A DNA stretch of 60,981 nucleotides from Frankiaceae bacterium (GTDB lineage: Bacteria > Actinomycetota > Actinomycetes > BP-191), in assembly GCA_030840645.1 (NCBI GenBank), contig JAVEEC010000123.1, positions 1-60,981 on the forward strand. Reading direction: 5' to 3'. Position 1 is the first letter of the stretch. Each line of letters starts with the position of its first letter. Position numbers and translations under genes: made by a program. Below, in pieces: positions 17,155-25,278 of this stretch. The notes beneath the pieces are model-generated. The model did no database searches. It was not told where the DNA came from and saw only the letters and a list, made by a program, of their open reading frames with translations.

Positions 17155-18155
17155 CGGCGGATGCCGGCGTCGGCGCCGAGGTCGAGCAGCTGCTGGCCGA
17201 ACCTCGGGTCGACCGGCCCGTCGCCGCGGACCAGGACGCGGTCGGCCCAGTCGGCGAGGCTGCGCAGCACGAGCGGCTCCATGGGCCGGTCCGGCTCCGC
17301 GAGGTAGCGCTCCGGCGTCGAGAGCCCGGGCTCGTACCGCATCAGGTGGTCGACGTTGCTGAACACCTGCAGCGTTACGTCGGGGTTGCCCGCGTCGGCG
17401 AGCAGCCGCGCGATGCGGGTGCTCGCCTGCCACGGCACGTGCCAGTCCTTGTCGCCGTGCACGACGAGCACCGGGCAGCGCACGCCGGGGAGCAGGGCGG
17501 CCACGTCGAGGTCGCGCCACTCGCGCAGCCACGCGCCGCTCTCGCGCTGCCCGCCGAACCACGTGAACTGCGCCGTCCCCCTGTCGACGTCGTCCAGCAC
17601 GTCGGCGACCTCGGCCAGGTGGCCGTCGTCGCCGGTGCGCCACGCGGCCTGCTGCGCGTGCCAGCGGACCAGGTCGAGGATGTCGTCCACGGTGCCGCCG
17701 AACAGCGCGAGGCCCGCGATGCCCGCGTCGCGCGCGGCGGCGCGGATGCCGACCACCGTGCCCTCCGAGTGCCCGAGCAGCGCGACGCGGCCCGCGTCGA
17801 TCGAGGGCTGGTCCCGCAGCGACGCCACGCCCGCGAGGACGTCGTCGACCAGGTCGGTCTGCGTACGGGACAGGTAGTCGCCCTCGCTCTTGCCGACCCC
17901 GCGCTTGTCGTAGCGCAGCACCGCGAAGCCCGCGGCGACGAGCGCGCGGGCGAACTCCTTCAGCTCGGGGCGGCGGGAGGTGACGTAGCCGCCGAGGCGC
18001 CGGTCGGAGTTGCCGTCGCGGTCCTCCGGCGTACCGCCGTGGATCAGCACGAACGCCGGGTGCGGGCCGGGTCCCGCGGGCAGCGACAGGACCCCGCGCA
18101 GCGTCAGCGCCCCCGACGTGAACGCCACCTGCGCGTGCCGCCCTCGACTCTGCAT
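17151..18155 (-). CDS. Alpha/beta hydrolase (COG1073-like)
   Basis: This 334-residue cytoplasmic alpha/beta hydrolase has an oxyanion motif LIHGGTPEDRDG, the RYDKRGVGKSEG loop, the nucleophile elbow LLGHSEGT (serine 130) and a late acid/histidine region with HGDKDWHVP and NVDHLMRY. It probably hydrolyses an ester or amide; the substrate is unknown. It is the first gene of the leftward operon with the S9 peptidase. Its promoter region is shared with the divergent PucR-type regulator gene, where an inverted repeat lies 30-59 bases upstream of this ATG. Confidence 0.82.
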   Translation of the reverse strand: MQSRGRHAQVAFTSGALTLRGVLSLPAGPGPHPAFVLIHGGTPEDRDGNSDRRLGGYVTSRRPELKEFARALVAAGFAVLRYDKRGVGKSEGDYLSRTQTDLVDDVLAGVASLRDQPSIDAGRVALLGHSEGTVVGIRAAARDAGIAGLALFGGTVDDILDLVRWHAQQAAWRTGDDGHLAEVADVLDDVDRGTAQFTWFGGQRESGAWLREWRDLDVAALLPGVRCPVLVVHGDKDWHVPWQASTRIARLLADAGNPDVTLQVFSNVDHLMRYEPGLSTPERYLAEPDRPMEPLVLRSLADWADRVLVRGDGPVDPRFGQQLLDLGADAGIRR

Positions 18156-18184
18156 GCGAGGACCGTAGGCCCTCGCGCTCGCGG

Positions 18185-18214
18185 CGGTCTGTGTCCGGAT
18201 CGGCGAACAGACCG
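18185..18214. promoter_or_regulatory. Perfect inverted repeat, candidate operator for the PucR-type regulator
   Basis: CGGTCTGT (18185-18192) and ACAGACCG (18207-18214) are perfect 8-base arms separated by 14 bases, giving a centre-to-centre distance of 22 bases, about two DNA turns. It sits between the leftward hydrolase operon and the rightward PucR-type gene, just upstream of the predicted -35 of the latter. This is where a dimeric autoregulator would be expected to bind. Confidence 0.55.
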
Positions 18215-18223
18215 GCCTCCCCC

Positions 18224-18252
18224 TTGTCAGATGCGACAGGAGCCGTCAGGAT
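18224..18252 (+). promoter_or_regulatory. Candidate promoter of the PucR-type gene
   Basis: TTGTCA (18224-18229) and CAGGAT (18247-18252) are separated by 17 bases and match the principal-sigma pattern reasonably well. Transcription would start near 18259, giving a leader of about 44 bases before the ATG at 18303. This is a pattern match only. Confidence 0.4.
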
Positions 18253-18302
18253 CGGCGCCTGCTCGGGGGAGGACGTTCCTGTCGCCGGCGAACGGACGAG
18301 CC

Positions 18303-19937
18303 ATGAGTGAAGCGGCCGACGCGCCGGCCGTGACGACCGTGCTCGGTCGCGCGGCCGCCCGGGTGCCCCTGCACGAGGTGACCCGCGCGTCCGAGGTCAG
18401 CGCGGTGAGCGACGTCGTCATCTACGAGCGGCTCGACGCGGGGGGCGTCGCGCGCGGCGACCTCGTCCTCGGCGTCGGCCTGTCCAGCCACGACGCGGTA
18501 CGGCGTGCGGTCAAGTCGATCGCGGCCAGCCTGCCGTCCGCCCTCGTCGTCCGCGAGGAGTGCGTCGACGACGCGACCGTCGCCGCCGCCACCGCGGCGG
18601 ACCTGACGCTCTGGTCGGTGCCGCCGCAGACGTCGTGGGCGCGGCTGCTGACCTGCCTGCAGGAGGCGTTGCGCAACGCCATCGCGCCCGAGCGCGCCGT
18701 CGACGCGTTCATCGAGCCGGCGACCGCGGACCTGTTCACGTTCGCCGACCTGCTCGCGGAGTGCGTCGGCGGCTCCGTCACCATCGAGGACACCGAGTCG
18801 CGGCTGCTCGCGTACTCGACCCGGCAGGACGAGATGGACCCGGTGCGGCAGGCGACCATCCTCGGCCGGCACGTACCCTCCGACATCGTCGAGACCGACC
18901 GGCGCGAGGGGCTGTTCCGCCGGCTGCAGAGCGAGCGCCAGCCGATCTACCTCGACGTCACCGAGCCGGGCGGGCTGCCGCGGCTCGTCGTGATGCTCGA
19001 GTGGGCCGGGCTCCCGCTCGGGTACGCGTGGGCCGCGGTGCGCGAGCGCCCCTCGGCGGACCGGCAGCAGGCGTTCCAGCAGGCGGCCAAACGCGTTGCG
19101 CTGCAGCTGTTCCGGCGGCAGGCGGAGAGCGACCACGTCAGCCGCGAACGCCGCGCGCTGGCGTTGGCGCTGCTCGGCGGCACGGCCGGCGCCGACGACG
19201 CGGCGGAGCGGCTCGGGCTGCCGGGCGACGGGTTCCAGGTGCTGCGCGTCGGCGTGCGCGACCGCGCGACGGAGGACTCGACGGTCAACGTCTCGCTGTT
19301 CCGCGCGGTCGAGTCGCAGCTCGGCATCTTCCACCTGCCGGCGGTCGCGGTGGAGCTCGACACCGACTGCTACGTCATCCTCGACGTCGGCCGCGACGTC
19401 GACCTCGGCAGGCAGCGCGCGCTGCGCAACGCGAACGAGCTGGTCAACCGGATGCCGAGCGCGGCGCAGCGCCAGCTCCTCGTCTCGATCAGCGGCCACG
19501 CGCCGTCCGTCGCCGACCTGCCGCAGGCGCGGCGCGAGGCCGACCAGGTGATCCGGGTGCTGCGCTCCGACGACCGGCTGCCGCGCGTCGCCGACCTCGC
19601 GTCGATCCGCCTGCCCGCGTGGAACCTCGCCGCGATCGAGGCCGCCGCGGCCGCGACGAACGGCAGCCTGCCAGGCCCGCTCGACCCGGTCGTCGCCCAC
19701 GACGCGCGGCGCGGGACGCGGTTCCTGCCGAGCCTGCGGGCGTACCTCGAAGCGCTGGGCAACATCCCGGCCGCCGCCGCGAGCGAGGGCGTGCACCCGA
19801 ACACCATGCGGTACCGCCTGCGCCGCATCGCCGAGATCGGCGACCTGGACCTCGAGGACCCGGCGCACTGGCTCGCCGCGCTGATGCACCTGCGGACGAT
19901 GGACAGCGGCGCGCCCGACCTGGGCCGCGAGCCGTGA
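18303..19937 (+). CDS. PucR-family transcriptional regulator
   Basis: This 544-residue protein has a PucR-type N-terminal ligand domain (about residues 10-125), a middle region resembling the GGDEF-like module of the CdaR/PucR family, and a C-terminal helix-turn-helix (HTH_30) with the diagnostic run GVHPNTMRYRLRRIAEI near residue 500. Such regulators control catabolism of purines, sugar acids, amino acids or related nutrients. Its stop overlaps the GTG of the FAD oxidase gene, and it diverges from the peptidase operon, so both are candidate targets. The ATG at 18303 follows a 147-base intergenic region holding a perfect inverted repeat. Confidence 0.85.
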   Translation: MSEAADAPAVTTVLGRAAARVPLHEVTRASEVSAVSDVVIYERLDAGGVARGDLVLGVGLSSHDAVRRAVKSIAASLPSALVVREECVDDATVAAATAADLTLWSVPPQTSWARLLTCLQEALRNAIAPERAVDAFIEPATADLFTFADLLAECVGGSVTIEDTESRLLAYSTRQDEMDPVRQATILGRHVPSDIVETDRREGLFRRLQSERQPIYLDVTEPGGLPRLVVMLEWAGLPLGYAWAAVRERPSADRQQAFQQAAKRVALQLFRRQAESDHVSRERRALALALLGGTAGADDAAERLGLPGDGFQVLRVGVRDRATEDSTVNVSLFRAVESQLGIFHLPAVAVELDTDCYVILDVGRDVDLGRQRALRNANELVNRMPSAAQRQLLVSISGHAPSVADLPQARREADQVIRVLRSDDRLPRVADLASIRLPAWNLAAIEAAAAATNGSLPGPLDPVVAHDARRGTRFLPSLRAYLEALGNIPAAAASEGVHPNTMRYRLRRIAEIGDLDLEDPAHWLAALMHLRTMDSGAPDLGREP

Positions 19938-21262
19938 CCGCTCCGCTGCCGGGTGCGCGCACCGATCCCGACGTCGTCCGCGCGTTCGCCCGCGACGAGT
20001 CGTCGCTGCTCGACGCGGGGACGCCGCGCGCCGTCGTCTCGCCGGCGAACGTCGCCGAGGTGCGGGAGGTCATGCGCTGGGCGAGCGCGGAGCGCGTCCC
20101 GGTGCTCGTCAGGGGCGCGGGTACGGGTCTCAGCGGCGGCGCCCTGGCCGTCGCGGGCTGCGTCGTCCTCTCGACCGACAGGCTCACGGCGGTGCGCGAG
20201 CTCGACCCGAACGACCGGGTCGCCGTCGTCGAGGCGGGCGTCGTCAACGCCGCGCTGAACGAGCAGGCGCGGGCGTTCGGCCTGATGTGGGCCCCGGACC
20301 CGTCGAGCTGGGCGACCAGCACCGTCGGGGGCAACGTCTCGACCAACGCGGGCGGCCTGCGCTGCCTGCGGTACGGCGCGACCCGCGCGAACGTCCTCGG
20401 CCTCGAGGTCGTGCTCGCGGACGGCCGGGTGCTCAACACCGGCGGCCGTACGGTCAAGCGCTCCGCCGGCTACGACCTGACCCAGCTGCTCGTCGGGTCC
20501 GAGGGGACCCTCGCCGTCGTCACGGCCGTCGTCGCCAAGCTGCTGCCGCTGCCACCGCCGCAGGTGACGGCGCTGGCAACGTTCGGCTCGACGGTCGACG
20601 CCGCCGCGGCAGCCACGGCCGTCATGCGCAGCGGCTGCACGGCGACGTTGCTGGAGCTGATCGACGCCGCGACCGTGGCCGCCGTCGACGCGTTCCGCGG
20701 GACCGGCTTCGGCGAGTCGGTCGGCGCGGTGCTCGTCGCGCAGGTCGACGACGTCGCCGCCACCGCGGGCCTGCTGGACGGCGTACTGCGGGAGCACGGC
20801 GCCGTCGACGTCATGACCACCGCGGACGAGGCGGAGGGGCGCGAGCTGCTGGACGTGCGCCGGGCGGCGTACCCGGCGATGCAGCGGATCGGCCGGGTGC
20901 TGGTCGAGGACGTGGCCGTGCCGGTGAGCCGGCTCGCGGAGCTGATCGCGGCCGCCGAGACCGCCGCGGCCGACCACGGCCTGCTCATCGCGACGGTCGC
21001 GCACGCGGGCGACGGCAACGCGCACCCGCTGCTCGTCGTCCCGCCGGGCGCGGACGGCGAGCAGCGCGCGTGGGCCGCGGCCGACGCCGTCTTCGCCGCG
21101 GCGCAGCGGCTCGGGGGCACCGTCTCGGGCGAGCACGGCATCGGCCGGCTGAAGAAGCGGTGGCTCGCGCAGGAGGTGGGTGAGACCTCGCTCGACGTGC
21201 AGAGAGGGCTGAAGAACGTGTTCGACCCGCTGAACATCCTCAACCCTGGCGCGGTGCTGTAG
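19934..21262 (+). CDS. FAD-linked oxidase, GlcD/D-lactate dehydrogenase type
   Basis: This 442-residue flavoenzyme has an N-terminal FAD-binding PCMH domain (motifs VRGAGTGLSGGAL, STVGGNVSTNAGG and LLVGSEGTLAVVT) and a C-terminal FAD-oxidase domain with the conserved AHAGDGNAHPLL and SGEHGIGRLKKRWL. The family oxidises 2-hydroxy acids such as glycolate, D-lactate or D-2-hydroxyglutarate. No iron-sulfur or GlcE/GlcF partner gene is adjacent. It starts in a GTGA overlap with the PucR-type gene, so the regulator probably controls it directly. D-2-hydroxy acids would fit with D-amino-acid catabolism nearby, but that is inference. Confidence 0.87.
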   Translation: MTAPLPGARTDPDVVRAFARDESSLLDAGTPRAVVSPANVAEVREVMRWASAERVPVLVRGAGTGLSGGALAVAGCVVLSTDRLTAVRELDPNDRVAVVEAGVVNAALNEQARAFGLMWAPDPSSWATSTVGGNVSTNAGGLRCLRYGATRANVLGLEVVLADGRVLNTGGRTVKRSAGYDLTQLLVGSEGTLAVVTAVVAKLLPLPPPQVTALATFGSTVDAAAAATAVMRSGCTATLLELIDAATVAAVDAFRGTGFGESVGAVLVAQVDDVAATAGLLDGVLREHGAVDVMTTADEAEGRELLDVRRAAYPAMQRIGRVLVEDVAVPVSRLAELIAAAETAAADHGLLIATVAHAGDGNAHPLLVVPPGADGEQRAWAAADAVFAAAQRLGGTVSGEHGIGRLKKRWLAQEVGETSLDVQRGLKNVFDPLNILNPGAVL

Positions 21263-21331
21263 CGGCCGGGTGTTGCGATCGGTCCGCCGTTCGCGGATGG
21301 TGAGCGGATCGACCGTACGAACGGGGGAACG

Positions 21332-22522
21332 ATGGCGGCGTTCGGTGACCGTGACCTGAAGCGCCTGCGCGACCAGCTCGACGCCGCGCGGGTCGCCGTC
21401 GCGGTGGCGCAGAGCGGCCGGCTGGCGCCCGAGGTCGCGCAGCACGACCTGGATGCCGCGTCGGCGGGCCTGGCGGGAGCCGCCGCCGCGCTGGCGGCGG
21501 CCGGCAGCGCGGACGAGGTCGCGGCGGCGCTGGCGGCGGCCCGGGCGGATGCCGCGGGTGCGCCGGTCGTGCCGTGGCAGGCGTTCGTCGACCGCCTGGC
21601 GGCCACGCAGCAGGTGCATCCGCCTTCCGTGGGCGGGCGCCGGTTCTGCACGCGGTGCGGCGCCGCCGTGGAGGACGGCGCGCGGTTCTGCGACGGGTGC
21701 GGATCGCCGGTCACGGCTCCGCCAGGTCCCCCACCGACGGTCAGCGCGGACGCCGAGGTCGCGGTGGCGGGCAAGTGGCGGACGTACGCCGTCGTCGTCG
21801 TCGTCGTCGTCGTCGTCGGCGTGGCGCTGGCCATGGTCGCGGTGGCGGCGTTCGCGGTCTGGCTCCACGCGCGGGGCGGCAGGTCCGCCGTGGACGAACC
21901 CGTCCCGGTGGCCAGTGCCGCGTCTCCGACGGCGTCGCAGACCGCGGCCACGATCCTGCCCACACCCACCCCCGTCAGACAGCCGCCCGACCGCGCGACA
22001 GCGTTGCGCGCGTTGCTCCCGGCCGCAGCGATGGGGCCGCAGTGGCGCGAGAGCGCGTATGTCGCGACCGACGTCGCGCCGGCCGACTTCTGCGGCACCG
22101 GCTTCACCGGCGACGAGGGTGCGGTGACCCACGTCGGGCGGACGGTGTCGCGCGGCAGCACGTTCGTCAACGCCCAGGTTGCCGGGTTCGGACCTGGTGG
22201 CGCCGAGGCCGCGGTCACCGGCTACGTCCGGTCGCTGGAGGCGTGCACCGAGTACCACAACACGACGTTCGACAAGGACGTCCGCGTAACGCGAGCGCCG
22301 CAGCGGCAGGCGGCGGGCGATACGGCGGTCGTCCGGGCCCAGGTGGAGTTCCGGCGGCCCGGCACGGCGGACGTGACGCTGGTCGTCGAGGTCGTCGTGC
22401 TACGCAAGCGCGACCTGGTGCAGGTCCTGCTCGTCTCCGCGTCGCCCCCCGGTCCGGGGGAGGCCGTGGCCGCGGGTGCGATGAACGCCGCTGCGTCGAG
22501 GCTGCGGTCAGCGCAGCCCTGA
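21332..22522 (+). CDS. Zinc-ribbon membrane protein with extracellular domain
   Basis: This 396-residue protein has an alanine-rich helical N-terminus and then a zinc ribbon with paired CxxC motifs (cysteines 106, 109, 120, 123). One membrane helix (about 152-177) starts with nine consecutive valines. An extracellular domain of about 190 residues loosely resembles the sensor domain of mycobacterial PknH-type kinases. It probably couples a cytoplasmic zinc ribbon to an outside domain; the role is unknown. The ATG follows a strong GGGGG ribosome site. The 3' end overlaps the convergent lipase-like gene by 15 bases. Confidence 0.75.
   Translation: MAAFGDRDLKRLRDQLDAARVAVAVAQSGRLAPEVAQHDLDAASAGLAGAAAALAAAGSADEVAAALAAARADAAGAPVVPWQAFVDRLAATQQVHPPSVGGRRFCTRCGAAVEDGARFCDGCGSPVTAPPGPPPTVSADAEVAVAGKWRTYAVVVVVVVVVGVALAMVAVAAFAVWLHARGGRSAVDEPVPVASAASPTASQTAATILPTPTPVRQPPDRATALRALLPAAAMGPQWRESAYVATDVAPADFCGTGFTGDEGAVTHVGRTVSRGSTFVNAQVAGFGPGGAEAAVTGYVRSLEACTEYHNTTFDKDVRVTRAPQRQAAGDTAVVRAQVEFRRPGTADVTLVVEVVVLRKRDLVQVLLVSASPPGPGEAVAAGAMNAAASRLRSAQP
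21791..21817. repeat. GTC trinucleotide repeat, nine copies
   Basis: Nine consecutive GTC codons encode nine valines at the start of the membrane helix of the zinc-ribbon protein. Slippage would change helix length without a frameshift. Confidence 0.9.
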
Positions 22523-23323
22523 CGCGGCGCAGGCTCTCCGCAACGCCGTGTCCGGCGTGCTGCCGGCGAGCGCGGCGGCGACGAACTCCCGGACGAGCCG
22601 CGAGTCTCGCATCTCCAGGTGGCCCAGGTTCGCCGCGGGGCAGCCGTCGTCGACGGTGACGTTGATGCCACCGTCGAGCACAGCGCGCGTCGGCGTCACG
22701 AGAGCATCGTCCGCGCTGTGCAGCGCGATCCAACGCCCCGGCAACGGCGCCGCAGCGAGACCCCGCAGTGCGGCTGAGCCCGGCCGGAGCTGGCCGCAGG
22801 CATTCGCGCCGGTGCAACGCTCGCCGGGGCCTGGCGAGAGCTGCACGCCGCCGTACGGCGTGGCCAGCGTCACCACGACGCCGACGCGGGCGGCGGTCCG
22901 CGGCGACCTCGCGAGCAGCGTCCGGATGACGAGACCCCCGAGCGAGTAGCCGACGAGGTCGATGCGACCGGTGGCGCCGGCCAGTGCCGTCGCGAGTGCG
23001 TCCGCGGACGCGTCGAACGACACGGTGCCTCGCTCCGGCAGGCGGACGGCGACGACGGTGCGCCGCGGCGCGCGCAGCGCCTCCGCGAGCGACGCCATCT
23101 CCTCGGCGGTGCCGTTGTAGCCGTGGACGAGCACGACCAGGTCAGGTCCGGACTGCGCCGGGCGCGGACTCACCGTGGCGGAGGTCGGTCGGCGGACCGC
23201 GGTCGTGGGCGGCGCCGACGCCACTGCCGGCGGTCCCGGCGCGGCCGGCGTGCACGCGGCGCAGGCCGCGGTGATCGCGACCGCCAGCCATGCGTGACGC
23301 AGGTGCCGGGCTGGACCTGTCAC
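22508..23323 (-). CDS. Lipase-like alpha/beta hydrolase, probable lipoprotein
   Basis: This 271-residue protein has an N-terminal hydrophobic segment ending in cysteines 21 and 24 followed by a Pro/Ala/Thr linker, which suggests a lipoprotein. The hydrolase domain has VLVHGYNGT and the nucleophile elbow LVGYSLGGLV (serine 127), as in PGAP1-like and triacylglycerol lipases. The aspartate in LHSADDALV and the histidine in NLGHLEM complete a plausible triad. The GTG overlaps the upstream RDD gene stop (GTGA). It is the last gene of the three-gene zinc-ribbon operon. The substrate is probably an ester in the envelope. Confidence 0.78.
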   Translation of the reverse strand: MTGPARHLRHAWLAVAITAACAACTPAAPGPPAVASAPPTTAVRRPTSATVSPRPAQSGPDLVVLVHGYNGTAEEMASLAEALRAPRRTVVAVRLPERGTVSFDASADALATALAGATGRIDLVGYSLGGLVIRTLLARSPRTAARVGVVVTLATPYGGVQLSPGPGERCTGANACGQLRPGSAALRGLAAAPLPGRWIALHSADDALVTPTRAVLDGGINVTVDDGCPAANLGHLEMRDSRLVREFVAAALAGSTPDTALRRACAASGLR

Positions 23324-24591
23324 GTCGTCGGTGCCGACCCGCCCAGCACGTCGGCCACGTTCATGACGACCCGGCCGAACTCCATCGCCACGCCCGGCCC
23401 CATCGGCTGCGACAGCGTGAGCGAGCGGCCGTCGCCGTCGGCGCCCGCGACGGCCGAAAGGGTGATGTCCGCGAGGACGCTCGGGTCGCCCGACGGATGG
23501 TCGGGGACGTAGTAGTCGTGGACGACCAGCGCGAAGTACGAGGCGGCCCGCTCGCCGCTCGCAACGCCCTGGATCCACACCGTGCCGGCCTCCGTCTCGC
23601 ACACGGGCCCGGCGGTGTGGTAGCTCTCGATCTCCGCACCCTGGGCGGCGAGGCGCACGGCGGGCTTCGCCGTGAACCCCGTGGTCGCGTTGACCACGCG
23701 GATCTGGGCCGGGACCACCGCGTCGGTCTCTCGATCGACCGTGCACGCCGAACCCACCAGCGAGGACGCCACCTGCAAGCCCTGGACGACCTGGGACGGG
23801 TCGCCGAGGAAGACGCTCACCTCGTAGCGGTACCCGCCCTCGGCGGACTCGGTGAACGTGACGACGTGCGGCATCGACCGCCCCGTGAGATTCGGTCCGT
23901 CGGGCACTGTGCTGAACGTCGGCGTCGCTACGTACGGCGCGTACGTCGTGAACGGCGCGGCGGACTTGCGGGCGAACATCGCGGCCACCGGGTTGGCAAG
24001 GTGCACACGGGACATCGTCGCGGCGGTGCCGGCTCCCGCGAGCAGGACGAGAACGGCGGTCACGAGCAGGGCGCTCGCCGGTCCCGGGCCCGGGAGACCT
24101 TGGACGACCGACGTGCCGCTGGCCCTGTCGTGCCACGTCCGCCGCTCGCGGTCCCATAGCATCGACAGGCTGGACAGCAGGAGCACCGAGTCGGCGACGC
24201 CGCCCACGATCTGCCGCCAGAGCGCCCGGGCGTACCCGGCCCGCTGGAGGTCGGCGTGCCTGCGCAGCCGGATGCCGGCCGCCCGTCGGCCCAGCGTCTG
24301 GCCAGAGGCGCTGCCGTTGCAGACGACGAGGTACAGCAGTACCGCGATCCACGACATGACGAGGAGCAGGACCGGCGACGGTGACGGCGCTCCGGGGAGG
24401 AACGCGGGTAGGACGAACAGTGCCTGAAACGCGATGACCACGATGCCGTCGATCAGCCGGGCCGCCAGGCGTTGGCCGAACGTCGCGGGCGCGCCGACGG
24501 CCGTCGCGTTGCCGCCGTCGAGAGGTGATCCGCACGCCTCGCAGAAACTGTCGCCGGACGACACCGGGCGCCCGCACGTGACACAGAACAC
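23320..24591 (-). CDS. Zinc-ribbon RDD-family membrane protein
   Basis: This 423-residue protein starts almost at a zinc ribbon (CVTCGRP then FCEACGSP; cysteines 3, 6, 17, 20). An RDD membrane domain follows (about residues 37-165) with RLAARLIDG, SASGQTLGRRAAGIRL and WHDRASGT. A further helix (about 180-200) leads into an extracellular C-terminal domain of about 215 residues with no recognised family. The GTG was chosen because it places the first CxxC at the N-terminus and lies two bases after the upstream stop. Function is unknown; RDD proteins have been linked to transport in some bacteria. Confidence 0.75.
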   Translation of the reverse strand: MFCVTCGRPVSSGDSFCEACGSPLDGGNATAVGAPATFGQRLAARLIDGIVVIAFQALFVLPAFLPGAPSPSPVLLLVMSWIAVLLYLVVCNGSASGQTLGRRAAGIRLRRHADLQRAGYARALWRQIVGGVADSVLLLSSLSMLWDRERRTWHDRASGTSVVQGLPGPGPASALLVTAVLVLLAGAGTAATMSRVHLANPVAAMFARKSAAPFTTYAPYVATPTFSTVPDGPNLTGRSMPHVVTFTESAEGGYRYEVSVFLGDPSQVVQGLQVASSLVGSACTVDRETDAVVPAQIRVVNATTGFTAKPAVRLAAQGAEIESYHTAGPVCETEAGTVWIQGVASGERAASYFALVVHDYYVPDHPSGDPSVLADITLSAVAGADGDGRSLTLSQPMGPGVAMEFGRVVMNVADVLGGSAPTT

Positions 24592-24593
24592 CG

Positions 24594-25178
24594 CTACCGG
24601 CCGATGGTGGCGAGCAGCTCGAACGCCGCGAGGAGACAGGTGAACGCGCCGGTCGCGGCGAGCAGCCCGGCGAGCACGACGTCCTCGGCCTTCTCCTCGA
24701 TCCGGGCGCGGCGGTAGCTGCCCACGGCACCTGAGGTGCCGAACGCGGCGAGGCCGACGGCCACCAGCAGCAGCAGCGCGAGCACGGCCTTCCGGCCCGA
24801 GCCGCCGACGTAGTCGCCGAAGGAGTACACGAGGTCGGGCAGCCCGAACGCCGCCGCGAGCGCCCCCACGACGAGGAGGGTGCTCGTGACCAGCGGGAGC
24901 TGGACCGGGGGCCGGGCGGCACCGTACGGCGGCGGAGGTGCGGACCACTGCGCGCCGCCGGCCGGCCACGGCGGGGCCGCTGGAGGCCGTGGCGGTGACA
25001 GCAGCGGTCCGGCGGCGGGCGGCGCGACGGGCGGCGTCGCAAGCGGCGTGGTGGGCGGGTCGACAACGGTCGGTTCCGGCGCGGCTGCCTCGGCGCTGAC
25101 GGGGGAACCGCACGACGCGCAGAACCGTGACCCGGGCCGCAGCGTCCGGCCGCACGACTCGCAGATTGCCGCCATCAT
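24594..25178 (-). CDS. Zinc-ribbon membrane protein with proline-rich linker
   Basis: This 194-residue protein has an N-terminal zinc ribbon (ICESCGRTL and FCASCGSPV), a proline/alanine-rich linker (about residues 30-98) and a hydrophobic C-terminal half with two to four helices. Two adjacent ATGs (25178 and 25175) follow a GGGGG ribosome site; either could be used. It leads an operon with the RDD-zinc-ribbon protein and the lipase-like lipoprotein. The family is not recognised. A promoter-like TATGGT lies about 50 bases upstream. Confidence 0.7.
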   Translation of the reverse strand: MMAAICESCGRTLRPGSRFCASCGSPVSAEAAAPEPTVVDPPTTPLATPPVAPPAAGPLLSPPRPPAAPPWPAGGAQWSAPPPPYGAARPPVQLPLVTSTLLVVGALAAAFGLPDLVYSFGDYVGGSGRKAVLALLLLVAVGLAAFGTSGAVGSYRRARIEEKAEDVVLAGLLAATGAFTCLLAAFELLATIGR

Positions 25179-25227
25179 CCGTACCCCCGTTGCTCGTACT
25201 GCGCGGCCCAACCGGCTCGCGACGCCG

Positions 25228-25257
25228 CGACCATACCGGTACGGCGGCCTCCGCGTC
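25228..25257 (-). promoter_or_regulatory. Candidate promoter of the zinc-ribbon/RDD/lipase operon
   Basis: Read on the minus strand, CTGACG (25252-25257) and TATGGT (25228-25233) are 18 bases apart and match -35 and -10 patterns of actinobacterial principal-sigma promoters. The start codon is 50 bases downstream of the -10. This 100-base gap (25179-25278) otherwise holds no gene. Pattern match only. Confidence 0.4.
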
Positions 25258-25278
25258 AGCCAATGTCCGGCCGGCGCT

